A DNA stretch of 33,483 nt. Origin: an uncultured Bacteroidales bacterium. GTDB taxonomy: Bacteria; Bacteroidota; Bacteroidia; Bacteroidales; F082. The DNA is taken from positions 1-33,483 of the forward strand of contig CAJOEP010000033.1 of the NCBI GenBank assembly GCA_905233445.1, written 5' to 3'. The position numbers and the translations under genes were made by a program. Every line of letters starts with the position of its first letter. The first letter of the stretch is position 1. Below are positions 9,141-16,459 of this stretch, piece by piece. The notes under the pieces were generated by a model. The model was given only the letters and a program-made list of their open reading frames with translations. It searched no databases and was not told where the DNA came from.

Positions 9141-9157
9141 TGCAATAATCATGCCAA
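9141..9157 (-). promoter_or_regulatory. Sigma-54 (-24/-12) promoter of the permease-permease-ATPase operon
   Basis: The minus strand reads TTGGCATGATTATTGCA. GG (9155/9154) and GC (9143/9142) are separated by exactly 10 bp, matching the sigma-54 consensus TGGCAC-N5-TTGC(A/T) except for T in place of the final C of the -24 box. The predicted start point is about 9130, giving a 20-base leader to the ATG at 9110. The match recurs identically at 28114-28130, and an NtrC-type activator is encoded on the same side of the window. Confidence 0.8.
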
Positions 9158-9198
9158 AAATGCAAATCATTCTAAATCAATGAAATACATTTTTGGCA
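9152..9198. promoter_or_regulatory. 47-bp inverted repeat overlapping the -24 box
   Basis: Two 20-bp arms (9152-9171 and 9179-9198) with a 7-bp spacer are complementary at 17 of 20 positions. The outer 11 bp (TGCCAAAAATG and its complement) pair perfectly. One arm covers the GG of the -24 element. This could be an operator, or a symmetry that places a second -24-like half-site upstream. It is also present at 28125-28171. Confidence 0.6.
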
Positions 9199-9209
9199 AA
9201 ATAAAAAAG

Positions 9210-9248
9210 TGTAAAAAATTTTTACAGTGAGTGTAAAGAAATTTTACA
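9210..9248. promoter_or_regulatory. Pair of 17-bp palindromes: candidate activator (UAS) sites
   Basis: TGTAAAAAATTTTTACA (9210-9226) and TGTAAAGAAATTTTACA (9232-9248) share the palindromic frame TGTAAA-N5-TTTACA. Their centres are 22 bp apart, two helical turns, and lie about 88 and 110 bp upstream of the predicted sigma-54 start point, the usual place for NtrC-type enhancers. The stop codon of the T9SS gene at 9261 is only 12 bp further upstream. Confidence 0.7.
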
Positions 9249-9260
9249 ATTTGAAAAACT

Positions 9261-10190
9261 TTATCTTATTACCAAACGATTGGTGAAGGTGTTGCCATCG
9301 GTTGAGGTGATACGCAATAGATAGACTCCTTCGGGGATATCGCTTATGCTGAGATTGTTGGTGTTGTAGAAGGTTTTCACTGACTGGCCGAGGGTGTTGA
9401 AGATTTGAACTTCGGCTGCTTCCGCGCCTTCAATCCTAACAAAATCATTGGCTGGGTTGGGATAAAGGCTTATTGTTTTATCGTCAACTTCAGTAACAGA
9501 AAGCAATTCATCGCTTATGGTGACCACAAACTCACGTTGTCCGTCGCTGGAATCGATAATCACCGATGTTATTACCCTGTCTTTTACAGGATTATTGGCG
9601 TAAAACATGAAGGTGAACCAATCGGCAGGATTCAGTGTGTATGGCAATGGCCAATCGGGTACAATGTTAAGATAATTAGTGCCCACTTCGGTGGCGGAAT
9701 AGATTTCAACGGGGATTTGCGAACCGAAATAGCGGTTTTGCAGACAACCTCCAGCACCGTTTTCGTCCTCCACATATTGATAAGGTGAGCCAACGATAAC
9801 CAAACCATAATCAATCATGGTTTTATTCAGCATTGCGGTAACATGGTACTCACCTATTGAAGTCAAGATTAGTATATCATAATCAAGGTAATCGTTTTTT
9901 CCTGGAGCTGGCATAAAAACCACCGTCACGGTCACCGATTGTCCTGCAGGAAGGGTGTAAGACAAGTCGATGCCCTCAATAACAAATCCATTATCTTCTG
10001 GAATGATGTCTTCGATGATTACGTCGTTGGCAGTTTCGTTGGTGATGACGAACTCTGGAATGCCTCCCGTTGGCGTTGGTTCGAACCACAGGGTGTCAGG
10101 AGCGATGGTAAGGTTGTTTTGCGCTTTTGCGAAGAATGCCATGCCGAAAAATGCTAGGCAGAGGCACATTGTTTTAATAGATGTTTTCAT
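9261..10190 (-). CDS. T9SS-exported protein with DUF1573/ASH-like domain
   Basis: 309 residues from the ATG at 10190, chosen because it begins a clean signal peptide (MKTSIKTMCLCLAFFGMAFF, cleavage after AKA). A longer in-frame start at 10223 would lie within the promoter. The first domain is a beta-sandwich of the DUF1573/ASH type (phrases such as WFEPTPTGG and LPAGQSVTVTVVFMP). The C-terminal 75 residues are a type A T9SS sorting domain (SLYPNPANDFVRIEG, IFNTLGQ, GVYLLRI, RLVIR). Secretion or cell-surface attachment through T9SS is therefore likely. It is the single cargo gene of the first TPR-HTH regulator module (regulator at 10349-11917). The binding partner or substrate is unknown. Its sorting domain differs from the WIKQ-ending family in the neighbouring operons. 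Confidence 0.88.
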   Translation of the reverse strand: MKTSIKTMCLCLAFFGMAFFAKAQNNLTIAPDTLWFEPTPTGGIPEFVITNETANDVIIEDIIPEDNGFVIEGIDLSYTLPAGQSVTVTVVFMPAPGKNDYLDYDILILTSIGEYHVTAMLNKTMIDYGLVIVGSPYQYVEDENGAGGCLQNRYFGSQIPVEIYSATEVGTNYLNIVPDWPLPYTLNPADWFTFMFYANNPVKDRVITSVIIDSSDGQREFVVTISDELLSVTEVDDKTISLYPNPANDFVRIEGAEAAEVQIFNTLGQSVKTFYNTNNLSISDIPEGVYLLRITSTDGNTFTNRLVIR

Positions 10191-10220
10191 ATCGGTAGAT
10201 TTTAAAATGTTTTCCGATTT

Positions 10221-10253
10221 CAAAATTATAACAAAAAAACATCAAAAAAGCAA
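10221..10253 (-). promoter_or_regulatory. Predicted promoter of the first T9SS cargo gene
   Basis: On the minus strand the -7 box is TAATTTTG (10221-10228), inside TTTTGTTATAATTTTG. A TTGC -33-like element lies at 10250-10253, 21 bp upstream. The same core with the same 21-bp spacing is found upstream of the other two cargo operons (15081-15113 and 22920-22952). Confidence 0.6.
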
Positions 10254-10301
10254 GAATGGGGTTCGAATATACATTTTACAGGCATATATATTTTATAACA
10301 A

Positions 10302-10324
10302 ATTGTAACACAATGGATTACAAT
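10302..10324. promoter_or_regulatory. Inverted repeat ATTGTAA-N9-TTACAAT, candidate operator
   Basis: Perfect 7-bp arms (10302-10308 and 10318-10324) with a 9-bp spacer, located between the stop of the TPR-HTH regulator (10349) and the cargo promoter. It lies about 50-70 bp upstream of that promoter's -33 region, a typical activator position. Confidence 0.4.
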
Positions 10325-10348
10325 AGTGACTTATATATGTTTTATATG

Positions 10349-11917
10349 TCAGATTATGTCGGAAATAGGGTCGGAACCAGCCTTTTTGTTGGCGTTGGAG
10401 CGGTACTGGCGGACGGTGTTTTCGCTCAATCCGAGCAGGTCGGCTTCCTCTTTGATGCGGAAACCCAGGAATGACAGCACTATGATTATTTGTTCGGTGT
10501 CGTTGAGCTCTGGACAGGTTGCGCTTAGCTCCTTCAAGACCTCAGGATAAACGTTGTTGAATTGTTTGATGATTTGCTGCAGCCGGTCGTCGCGTTTGCT
10601 CTTGTAGATTGTGGCGACACTTTGAGTGAGCGTCTGACGCTGGGAGTTTTTAATCTCCAAGACCTCGATTTCCTTGTTTTTGCGGTAACGCGACACGAAA
10701 AACCAAAGCACAAGTAATGCGATGACGAGAATGGCGATAAGCAGATACAGGCGCAAACGTTTCACATGATGCTCGTTTTCAAGCTGCTGTTGCTGCATCT
10801 GAAGGTCATATTCCTCCTTCACCTCATCGACGGCAAGCTGGGTGTTGTCGACCTTTTGCATCTTGTTCATGTATTTTTCGGCATATACCATTGCGTTTTC
10901 GTGGTCGCCAATGGCATTGTAGGACTTGAAAAGATAGAAGCAAGCATCGGGATTGGATGTGATTTTGGTGCCATAGAATATTGTGGAGTCATATACGCCG
11001 AGCTTATAATAGGCTTGGGTCAAGTCGTAATAAGCGGCGTCACTATAAAGCTTTTTCCGATGTTTGTCGTTGGTTCCTTCCAGCAATACAAGGCATTGTT
11101 TGTCTAAAGAGATGGCTTTTCTTAACAGTGCGATACCGTCGGTTTTGTCGTTGTAGAGGCCTTTGTCGTAACGATAGAGGTAATATTGTGGAGCCATCTG
11201 ATAGTATTGGGCTATCATCGCCTTGTCGCCTGTTTTTTCAGCCGATATCAGCGCTTTGTCGTAATAACACAAACAGCTGTCAGGCTCGTGACATCTCAGA
11301 AAAGCTAATCCCATCGTAAGAGTTGTCAACGTGTGGTAGTTATAGCTGTCTGTGTTGTTGAAAAAACGTTCCGCTTTACGCAGGCACTCAATGCCTTCGC
11401 GATAATGTTTAGCGTCGCAATACTGCAGTCCTAAACGGAAGTAGATGTTGTGTTTCAGGTTTTCGATGTTGTCGGGATTGATGCGTTTGTCCACACTTTT
11501 GCACTTTTCTATGCTTTGCATGGCTTTTTGTTTGTAGTCGAGCAGCACATGGGGCGATTTCCCGGTAAGACCTGCTTCAAGAGCCTGTGTCCAGTAGGTT
11601 TGTGCCGCAAAATAGTATTCCTTGCTGTTGGCGAAATAGCCTTCTGCCTCGTTAAGGAGCGAGTCGGTTTCGGCGTTGAACTTCAGCGATATCTGGTTTG
11701 TTCGGGCTTTCAGCAGGCAGTAATGCGCACGTTCTTTTTCGGAAAGCACTGATACGTTGAGCGTGTCGAGGATACGCATTGCGCTGTCGGGGTGCGGTTG
11801 GTAGAGCAGCTCTATTTCATAGAGGAAGTCTTCCTGAGGAGGCACGGTGTGGGTGCAGCTGAGGAGGAGTGACAGTGCAAGAAGGATGAATGAAATTATA
11901 TGAGTGCGTTTTTGCAT
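10349..11917 (-). CDS. Membrane-anchored TPR-HTH transcriptional regulator (module 1)
   Basis: 522 residues from the ATG at 11917; an upstream in-frame TTG at 11926 is less likely. The N-terminus is a lipoprotein signal ending in a lipobox (LLLSC, Cys21). A long helical TPR region (about 25-360) follows, then a charged coiled segment (EYDLQMQQQQLENEH), one membrane span (about 389-408), a second helical linker, and a C-terminal LuxR/sigma-4-like HTH near 480-510 (IKEEADLLGLSENTVRQYRSN). The expected topology is a periplasmic TPR sensor tethered by lipid and a cytoplasmic DNA-binding domain. Paralogues are at 15178 and 23044. It sits 158 bp upstream of a T9SS cargo gene in the same direction, which it may control. 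The ligand is unknown. Confidence 0.88.
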   Translation of the reverse strand: MQKRTHIISFILLALSLLLSCTHTVPPQEDFLYEIELLYQPHPDSAMRILDTLNVSVLSEKERAHYCLLKARTNQISLKFNAETDSLLNEAEGYFANSKEYYFAAQTYWTQALEAGLTGKSPHVLLDYKQKAMQSIEKCKSVDKRINPDNIENLKHNIYFRLGLQYCDAKHYREGIECLRKAERFFNNTDSYNYHTLTTLTMGLAFLRCHEPDSCLCYYDKALISAEKTGDKAMIAQYYQMAPQYYLYRYDKGLYNDKTDGIALLRKAISLDKQCLVLLEGTNDKHRKKLYSDAAYYDLTQAYYKLGVYDSTIFYGTKITSNPDACFYLFKSYNAIGDHENAMVYAEKYMNKMQKVDNTQLAVDEVKEEYDLQMQQQQLENEHHVKRLRLYLLIAILVIALLVLWFFVSRYRKNKEIEVLEIKNSQRQTLTQSVATIYKSKRDDRLQQIIKQFNNVYPEVLKELSATCPELNDTEQIIIVLSFLGFRIKEEADLLGLSENTVRQYRSNANKKAGSDPISDII

Positions 11918-11951
11918 TGTTGACAATCAGTTTGTTTTTAATATGCCAATG

Positions 11952-11959
11952 CAAAAATA
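11952..11959 (-). promoter_or_regulatory. Predicted -7 promoter box of the module 1 regulator
   Basis: On the minus strand TATTTTTG matches TAnnTTTG, 34 bp upstream of the ATG at 11917. No clear TTTG -33 box is visible at the expected distance. Confidence 0.4.
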
Positions 11960-11975
11960 GGAAAAATAGAAATAC

Positions 11976-11995
11976 CCGAGGAAAATTTTTCTCGG
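11976..11995. promoter_or_regulatory. 20-bp palindrome upstream of the module 1 regulator
   Basis: CCGAGGAAAATTTTTCTCGG has 10-bp arms with one mismatch and no loop, so it fits an operator better than a terminator. It lies 16-36 bp upstream of the -7 box, overlapping the -33 region. A second CTCGGG half-copy lies just beyond, near 12000. Confidence 0.4.
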
Positions 11996-12040
11996 AGGAC
12001 TCGGGGTGGGAATGGTGGGATGAAAGAGGGGAAATAAAAT

Positions 12041-12069
12041 GCTGTGCGGAGGAACCACTTCCGCACAGC
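12041..12069 (-). terminator. Rho-independent terminator of the two-gene T9SS operon
   Basis: A 10-bp perfect stem (GCTGTGCGGA with TCCGCACAGC) encloses a 9-base loop. On the minus strand it is followed by ATTTTATTT. It lies 33 bp after the stop at 12102. A near-identical hairpin follows the other multigene cargo operon at 17985-18013. Confidence 0.8.
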
Positions 12070-12101
12070 GACAAAATATGAGAGCTAAATTTGGGTTGTT
12101 T

Positions 12102-13586
12102 TTATTGTTTAATCCATTTCCCACTTTCAACTTCCTTGCCATTTGACATCACCTTCCAGATATAGGTCCCAGAAGGCCAAGAGGTCGTATTTATCGGGGT
12201 GATATTGTCGGTGATTTGTTGTTTGTGAATGAGTTTGCCTGATAAGTCGTATATTTCCACATGGGCGTTTTGTAAAGCTGTGCGGATATTTAAAACATCT
12301 CTTCCCGGATTGGGATAAGCAATAGCTAAAGCGAAACCAGCGTCATGGGCTTCCTCGATGCCGTCGAAGATGGCATGCGATAGTTTGAAGATGGCATGTT
12401 GCATCTCTCCTGATTTGCGGTCTTTTCCGGCAGTGGAGACCAGGCAGACGCCTGACTCAAGGACGAGGATGCTGTATGGAACCACCATACGCTCCTCGTT
12501 GTGATAATAAATCTCGCCAACGATGTTCAGGTTTCCGTCGAGCATAGCGACATAAAAGTTGTCGGTATCGGGAGCGTTGCCTCCAAACATTGTATTCATA
12601 TAGCCGCACATAAATATGTTTTCTCCATGGAAATCAATGGCTTCGCATAATGCCATTTGGTCGTATTCCGTTGGAGTATATGGTCCCAAAACACATTTCG
12701 TCTGGGTGAAATCAGGATTGAATTGCCCCATATACACATCAGCCTTTATTTCGGGATTGCCATTAAAAGCTGGAAAACTCACATCAGAAATCAGATACAC
12801 TTTGTCGGTTTCTGGGTGAACCGCAAAATATTCGTAATGAGGCCGGTAGATGCCAATTGCCTGATTGTAGATGCTATGTTTGGTGTAAACAACATTCAGG
12901 CTGTCGTCGAAAAAGACGCACTCCGAATTGACATCTTTGGCATCGGGGTCTTCCATCACAAGGCGACAACCCGAAGCGCCTCTTTCGGGCGGCAACAAAC
13001 TGGTGGTGGCGCGGCTGGTGATTTCAGACCATTGGTGAGTAATCTCGCCAGCTTCGTTATAGCGCACCATCATCTGGACGCTATGGTTGCCTTCGATGTA
13101 AACGCCCGAAACGAACGTGCTCCCGTCGTCGTTAGGAAGCCATGCGAAGTTCCACCAATCGTCATGGGTTATTTCTTCAGGGAAAGGAAATGCATCCGCG
13201 AACTCGAAAGTGGTGAGCTCGAAGTCCTCGGAAATGGAGACCTTGTAAACGGTAGGATGATCCGGGCCTTTCACATAATAGAAGCAAAGACCGCCGTCGC
13301 TCATCCTGAAAAAATTGCTTTCGGTGAGGAAATAACAGGTGTTTGTGTAGCTGTGCCACAATTCGTAATCGATGATGTTGCCTTCCTCATCGATGATTAC
13401 AGCGTAGAGCCCGACACCGCTTTCAACGGCGTTGAGGATGATTTGACCATCGCTCCATTGGTCCATGTGATAGACAATCAATGTAGACGACGGAAGGATT
13501 TCAACTGGCTCTGTCACTTGCGCTTGCATGGTCACCCCTCCCAACATCAGGAGTGCAAGCAAAATGTAAATTTTAGTTGCTTTCAT
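12102..13586 (-). CDS. T9SS-exported propeller-like protein
   Basis: 494 residues. A signal peptide (MKATKIYILLALLMLGGVTM, then QAQ) leads into a beta-rich body with repeated short strands ending in D/G-N-I type turns, resembling a beta-propeller. No catalytic motif was recognised. The last 80 residues are a type A T9SS sorting domain (AYPNPGRDVLNIRT, IYDLSGKLIHKQ, SGTYIWKVMSNGKE, ending WIKQ). That end is nearly the same in protein and DNA as in the genes at 13591, 19655 and 21117. It begins 4 bp after the 13591 gene's stop, is the second gene of the operon, and is followed by a hairpin terminator. It is probably surface-attached or secreted; ligand unknown. Confidence 0.87.
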   Translation of the reverse strand: MKATKIYILLALLMLGGVTMQAQVTEPVEILPSSTLIVYHMDQWSDGQIILNAVESGVGLYAVIIDEEGNIIDYELWHSYTNTCYFLTESNFFRMSDGGLCFYYVKGPDHPTVYKVSISEDFELTTFEFADAFPFPEEITHDDWWNFAWLPNDDGSTFVSGVYIEGNHSVQMMVRYNEAGEITHQWSEITSRATTSLLPPERGASGCRLVMEDPDAKDVNSECVFFDDSLNVVYTKHSIYNQAIGIYRPHYEYFAVHPETDKVYLISDVSFPAFNGNPEIKADVYMGQFNPDFTQTKCVLGPYTPTEYDQMALCEAIDFHGENIFMCGYMNTMFGGNAPDTDNFYVAMLDGNLNIVGEIYYHNEERMVVPYSILVLESGVCLVSTAGKDRKSGEMQHAIFKLSHAIFDGIEEAHDAGFALAIAYPNPGRDVLNIRTALQNAHVEIYDLSGKLIHKQQITDNITPINTTSWPSGTYIWKVMSNGKEVESGKWIKQ

Positions 13587-13590
13587 ATTA

Positions 13591-15051
13591 TTATTGTTTT
13601 ATCCATTTTCCACTTTCGGCTTCTTTGCCATTTGCCAACACTTTCCAGATATAAGTCCCAGAAGGCAAATGGGACATATAGATGGTGGTGATGTTATCTG
13701 TTATTTCTTGATTGTGAACAAGTTTTCCTGACAAATTATAAATTTCGATATGTGCATTCTGCAAAGCTGTACGGATATTAAGCACATCCTTACCCGGATT
13801 AGGATAAGCTATGGCAACGGCGAAACCTGCATCGTGGGCTTCGTCAATGTTTAAAAATGTTTGTTTCGGAATTTTTATCAGGCAGTTCCCTGCTTCATTA
13901 GTGGCTTCAAGGATTTTATGGCAACTCACAAGGCAGCCACCTTCGGGACAGGCACCAAGTGATTTGATCATATAAACGTAGTCATCCACATGGTAGATTT
14001 CGCCCAATTTGTTCAGGTTCTCGTCCAAACAGGCGATGTACAGGTTGCGGTTGAAGAACTCGTTAACCCTATCCATTTCGCCTGCCATATATACACGATT
14101 TTCATTGTCGAAGCCGATGGATTGCCGGATGCCTCCATTGTCCTCACCTTGAGTCGTAAGACCCCAAGTGTAATTCAATTGTCGGAAATTCTCAGCATCG
14201 AAAACGCTCATCATAATGTCTTCCACTATCGCGGGATTGCCTCCATAAGCAGGATAATTGATGGTGTTTATAGAGTATGTCTTGCCATTGGCAGTGTTGG
14301 TTTTCAGATAGGCGAAACGACAGCTCTGGTAAGGCCACGACAATTCTTCCACGTTTTCCTTGATGGCTATGGTGTTCAAGTCAGCATCCAAGGTGTGGCA
14401 ATCCAATTTGGGCGAACCGTTGTTACGAAGAATGATGCGGCACCCCAACGAATCGGGTGTTGGAAGCGTGTGATGGCGGTCTTGTCCGCGAAAGCCTTCC
14501 ATCAGCCGTTGGCCAACAAGTAGTCCTTCGGCATCGAATTTTAAGAACTGCATGGCTTCGGTGCCGTTAAGATGGTATTGGCTGTGAGGCGGATAAGTGA
14601 TAATAACATTGCCGTCCTTGTTTACGACCACTCCAGTATTATAAGGATAGAAAGTTCGGTCACTGTCATAGTAATCGTCGGTTTCCCAATCTAATTGCAG
14701 GACAGAGAACGAAAGGTCGTCATTCAGATCCACTCGGTAGAAAGTGGCGATGTCGGTTACTCTTTTTGCGTAACATAGCATCAAATTACCATTGGGAAGG
14801 CGTTGCAGAGGGCTAATCCAAACGACCTCGGCGTATTCTTCCGTTGAAAATAGTTGCTGCGAAGCCAGTTCTTCGCCTTCATCGGTCATCCTCACGAATT
14901 GGATTTCTGTAACATTGGAATTTTGATCAACGATGGTCTTGTTAACCCACGAATTGGGAGAATTTACAATTTCAATGAGCTCTTGAGCTTGTGCGCTGAT
15001 GCTTCCAATAAAAAAGATGGCGAGCGATGTTAAAAATCTGAGTGTTTTCAT
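13591..15051 (-). CDS. T9SS-exported propeller-like protein
   Basis: 486 residues from the ATG at 15051, chosen because it starts a normal signal peptide (MKTLRFLTSLAIFFIGSIS, AQAQ). In-frame starts up to 15081 would overlap the -7 promoter box. The body is beta-rich and resembles its downstream neighbour and the 19655 protein, with phrases such as KFDAEGLLVGQRL and FDNENRVYMAGEMD that suit propeller blades. The T9SS sorting domain (AYPNPGKDVLNIRTALQNAH, IYNLSGKLVHNQ, WIKQ end) occupies the last 80 residues. It is the first gene of a two-gene cargo operon, 126 bp downstream of the TPR-HTH regulator at 15178. Function beyond export is not recognisable. Confidence 0.87.
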   Translation of the reverse strand: MKTLRFLTSLAIFFIGSISAQAQELIEIVNSPNSWVNKTIVDQNSNVTEIQFVRMTDEGEELASQQLFSTEEYAEVVWISPLQRLPNGNLMLCYAKRVTDIATFYRVDLNDDLSFSVLQLDWETDDYYDSDRTFYPYNTGVVVNKDGNVIITYPPHSQYHLNGTEAMQFLKFDAEGLLVGQRLMEGFRGQDRHHTLPTPDSLGCRIILRNNGSPKLDCHTLDADLNTIAIKENVEELSWPYQSCRFAYLKTNTANGKTYSINTINYPAYGGNPAIVEDIMMSVFDAENFRQLNYTWGLTTQGEDNGGIRQSIGFDNENRVYMAGEMDRVNEFFNRNLYIACLDENLNKLGEIYHVDDYVYMIKSLGACPEGGCLVSCHKILEATNEAGNCLIKIPKQTFLNIDEAHDAGFAVAIAYPNPGKDVLNIRTALQNAHIEIYNLSGKLVHNQEITDNITTIYMSHLPSGTYIWKVLANGKEAESGKWIKQ

Positions 15052-15080
15052 TTCTTGTATCATAGATATGGTTAACACCA

Positions 15081-15113
15081 CAAAATTATAACAAAATTTA
15101 GCGTGAAAACAAA
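15081..15113 (-). promoter_or_regulatory. Predicted promoter of the two-gene T9SS operon
   Basis: The minus strand has -7 TAATTTTG (15081-15088) within TTTTGTTATAATTTTG and -33 TTTG (15110-15113), spaced by 21 bp. It is the best consensus match of the three cargo promoters. Confidence 0.65.
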
Positions 15114-15143
15114 CCGTATATGCCGAATTCAGGTTTTTTAATC

Positions 15144-15156
15144 AAGACTAAGTCTT
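15144..15156. promoter_or_regulatory. 13-bp palindrome AAGACT-A-AGTCTT, candidate operator
   Basis: Perfect 6-bp arms around one central base, between the module 2 regulator stop (15178) and the cargo promoter, about 30 bp upstream of the -33 box. It is short, so chance cannot be excluded. Confidence 0.3.
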
Positions 15157-15177
15157 AAATATTTGAAAAACAATTAT

Positions 15178-16455
15178 TTACAAAATCGTCAATTCAGCTT
15201 TTTTTGTTTTTTTACGGATGTTTGAACGGTATTTCATGGCAGTGTTTTCGGTAAGTCCTAAAAGATCGGCGGTTTCTTTCGCACGGAAATGCAGGAACGA
15301 AAGGATGGCAACATTGACCTCCATATCGCTCAAATCAGGATGAGCGGCTTTCAGCCTTGCAATAGCTCCCGGATATGTCTTTTCAAATTCGTCAAAGATT
15401 TGTTTCGCCCGGTTGTCCTGACTGCTTTTGTAAATCGCAGAAACACAGTTGATTAACGTTTGCTGCTGTGAGTCTTTTATCTTTAACAACTCTTTGTTCT
15501 TTTTTCTGCGATATCTGAAAACTATCAGCAGAATCACAACAATAACTATCACGAAAACGGCGACAAGCAAATACAAAATAACACGTTTTGGCATTTGCGC
15601 CATCTGTAATTTATTGATTTCCAGCATGGCATTGTGCAGAAGCTCTTCGCGTTCAGCTTCATCTGAATATTCACCGTTTTCATAACGGTTAAGGTAATAG
15701 TTTGCAAGGCCGTTATCAATATAAAACATTTCGTCTTTTTCACCTATGATTTCAGCGTCGTGCATGGCATTGTCAAAACATACGAAAGCACTGTCGTATT
15801 CTTTGATTGCCAAATAGCTGTTACCAAGGCAATATGACGACATCATGTGAAGTCTGTATCGTTGTTTTTCAGCGTAGTAAATTTCCGAAATCTTCAGATG
15901 CGTAATGCTTTCACGCCAATCGCCTATTTCACCGTACAGCATTCCAAGCCGTTGATGCACAACATATTTTATCCTGTCAATCTCGTTTTGCACATCGGTC
16001 GGTGTTTCGGAATAAAGCACCAGCCGCTCATCAACATTTTGACATTGTTCGATGCTTTGCAACGCTTTCAATTCCCAGCTGAGAGCCTCATCCAAACCTT
16101 GCCTTGTCACTTGAGCGTATCTGGCGAGATACATGCAGGTGACAGCTTCGAAATACTTGTCATCTCCTCCTACAAAACAGTTTTCAGCCACTTTCAGCAA
16201 TGAATCCATCTCGTTATTATGCTGGAAATGAACATCATAAATCTTAGCGCGAAGCAGACAATAATGTGCCTGTTCTTTTTCAGATAGAGCCGAAACATCA
16301 AAATTGTCGAGGATTTTTAGTGCTTTGCCCGGATTTGTCTGATAGAAACCTTCTACTTCGTACAGCATATCTTCAGAAGAAAAGGAATCGGAGCGGGTGC
16401 AGCTGGCAAGGAACGCACAGAGGAGTAGGGCGATATGGAGAAGAAGGGATTTCAT
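15178..16455 (-). CDS. Membrane-anchored TPR-HTH transcriptional regulator (module 2, shortened)
   Basis: 425 residues from the ATG at 16455, which gives a proper lipoprotein signal (MKSLLLHIALLLCAFLASC, Cys19). An earlier in-frame start at 16509 would run into the preceding gene. The layout matches the 10349 protein: TPR region, one membrane span (about 292-313), helical linker, and HTH near the C-terminus (AKETADLLGLTENTAMKYRSN). It lacks about 85 residues of the distal TPR region found in module 1. The join falls just before the membrane span, where MLEINKLQMAQMPKR replaces the long coiled segment. It begins 4 bp after the AlbA_2 gene, so the two are almost certainly cotranscribed. It lies upstream of the 13591-12102 cargo operon, its likely target. 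Confidence 0.87.
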   Translation of the reverse strand: MKSLLLHIALLLCAFLASCTRSDSFSSEDMLYEVEGFYQTNPGKALKILDNFDVSALSEKEQAHYCLLRAKIYDVHFQHNNEMDSLLKVAENCFVGGDDKYFEAVTCMYLARYAQVTRQGLDEALSWELKALQSIEQCQNVDERLVLYSETPTDVQNEIDRIKYVVHQRLGMLYGEIGDWRESITHLKISEIYYAEKQRYRLHMMSSYCLGNSYLAIKEYDSAFVCFDNAMHDAEIIGEKDEMFYIDNGLANYYLNRYENGEYSDEAEREELLHNAMLEINKLQMAQMPKRVILYLLVAVFVIVIVVILLIVFRYRRKKNKELLKIKDSQQQTLINCVSAIYKSSQDNRAKQIFDEFEKTYPGAIARLKAAHPDLSDMEVNVAILSFLHFRAKETADLLGLTENTAMKYRSNIRKKTKKAELTIL

Positions 16456-16459
16456 GGGT

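Larger units (their letters stand above)
9118..9251. repeat. Duplicated promoter/enhancer block, copy A
   Basis: About 134 bp match 28091-28223 with only a few substitutions and one single-base length difference. Homology starts at TAACGTAAAAAC and stops at ACAATT. Both copies sit directly upstream of an ABC permease gene on the minus strand and contain the same sigma-54 promoter, a 47-bp inverted repeat and two 17-bp palindromes. Conservation at this level outside coding DNA points to recent duplication or strong regulatory constraint. Confidence 0.93.

Noticed and set aside
9118..9251. Repeat block as an insertion-sequence remnant
   Set aside because: No transposase, no terminal inverted repeats at its edges and no target duplication; its content is explained by promoter and enhancer elements placed at the same distance from two related genes.
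12657..13691. 344-codon open frame on the plus strand
   Set aside because: It lies antisense to a well-supported T9SS gene with signal peptide and sorting domain; the translation has no recognisable domain and no promoter or partner.
15144..15156. AAGACT-A-AGTCTT as a firm regulator site
   Set aside because: Kept only as a weak feature: 6-bp arms are expected by chance in AT-rich intergenic DNA.
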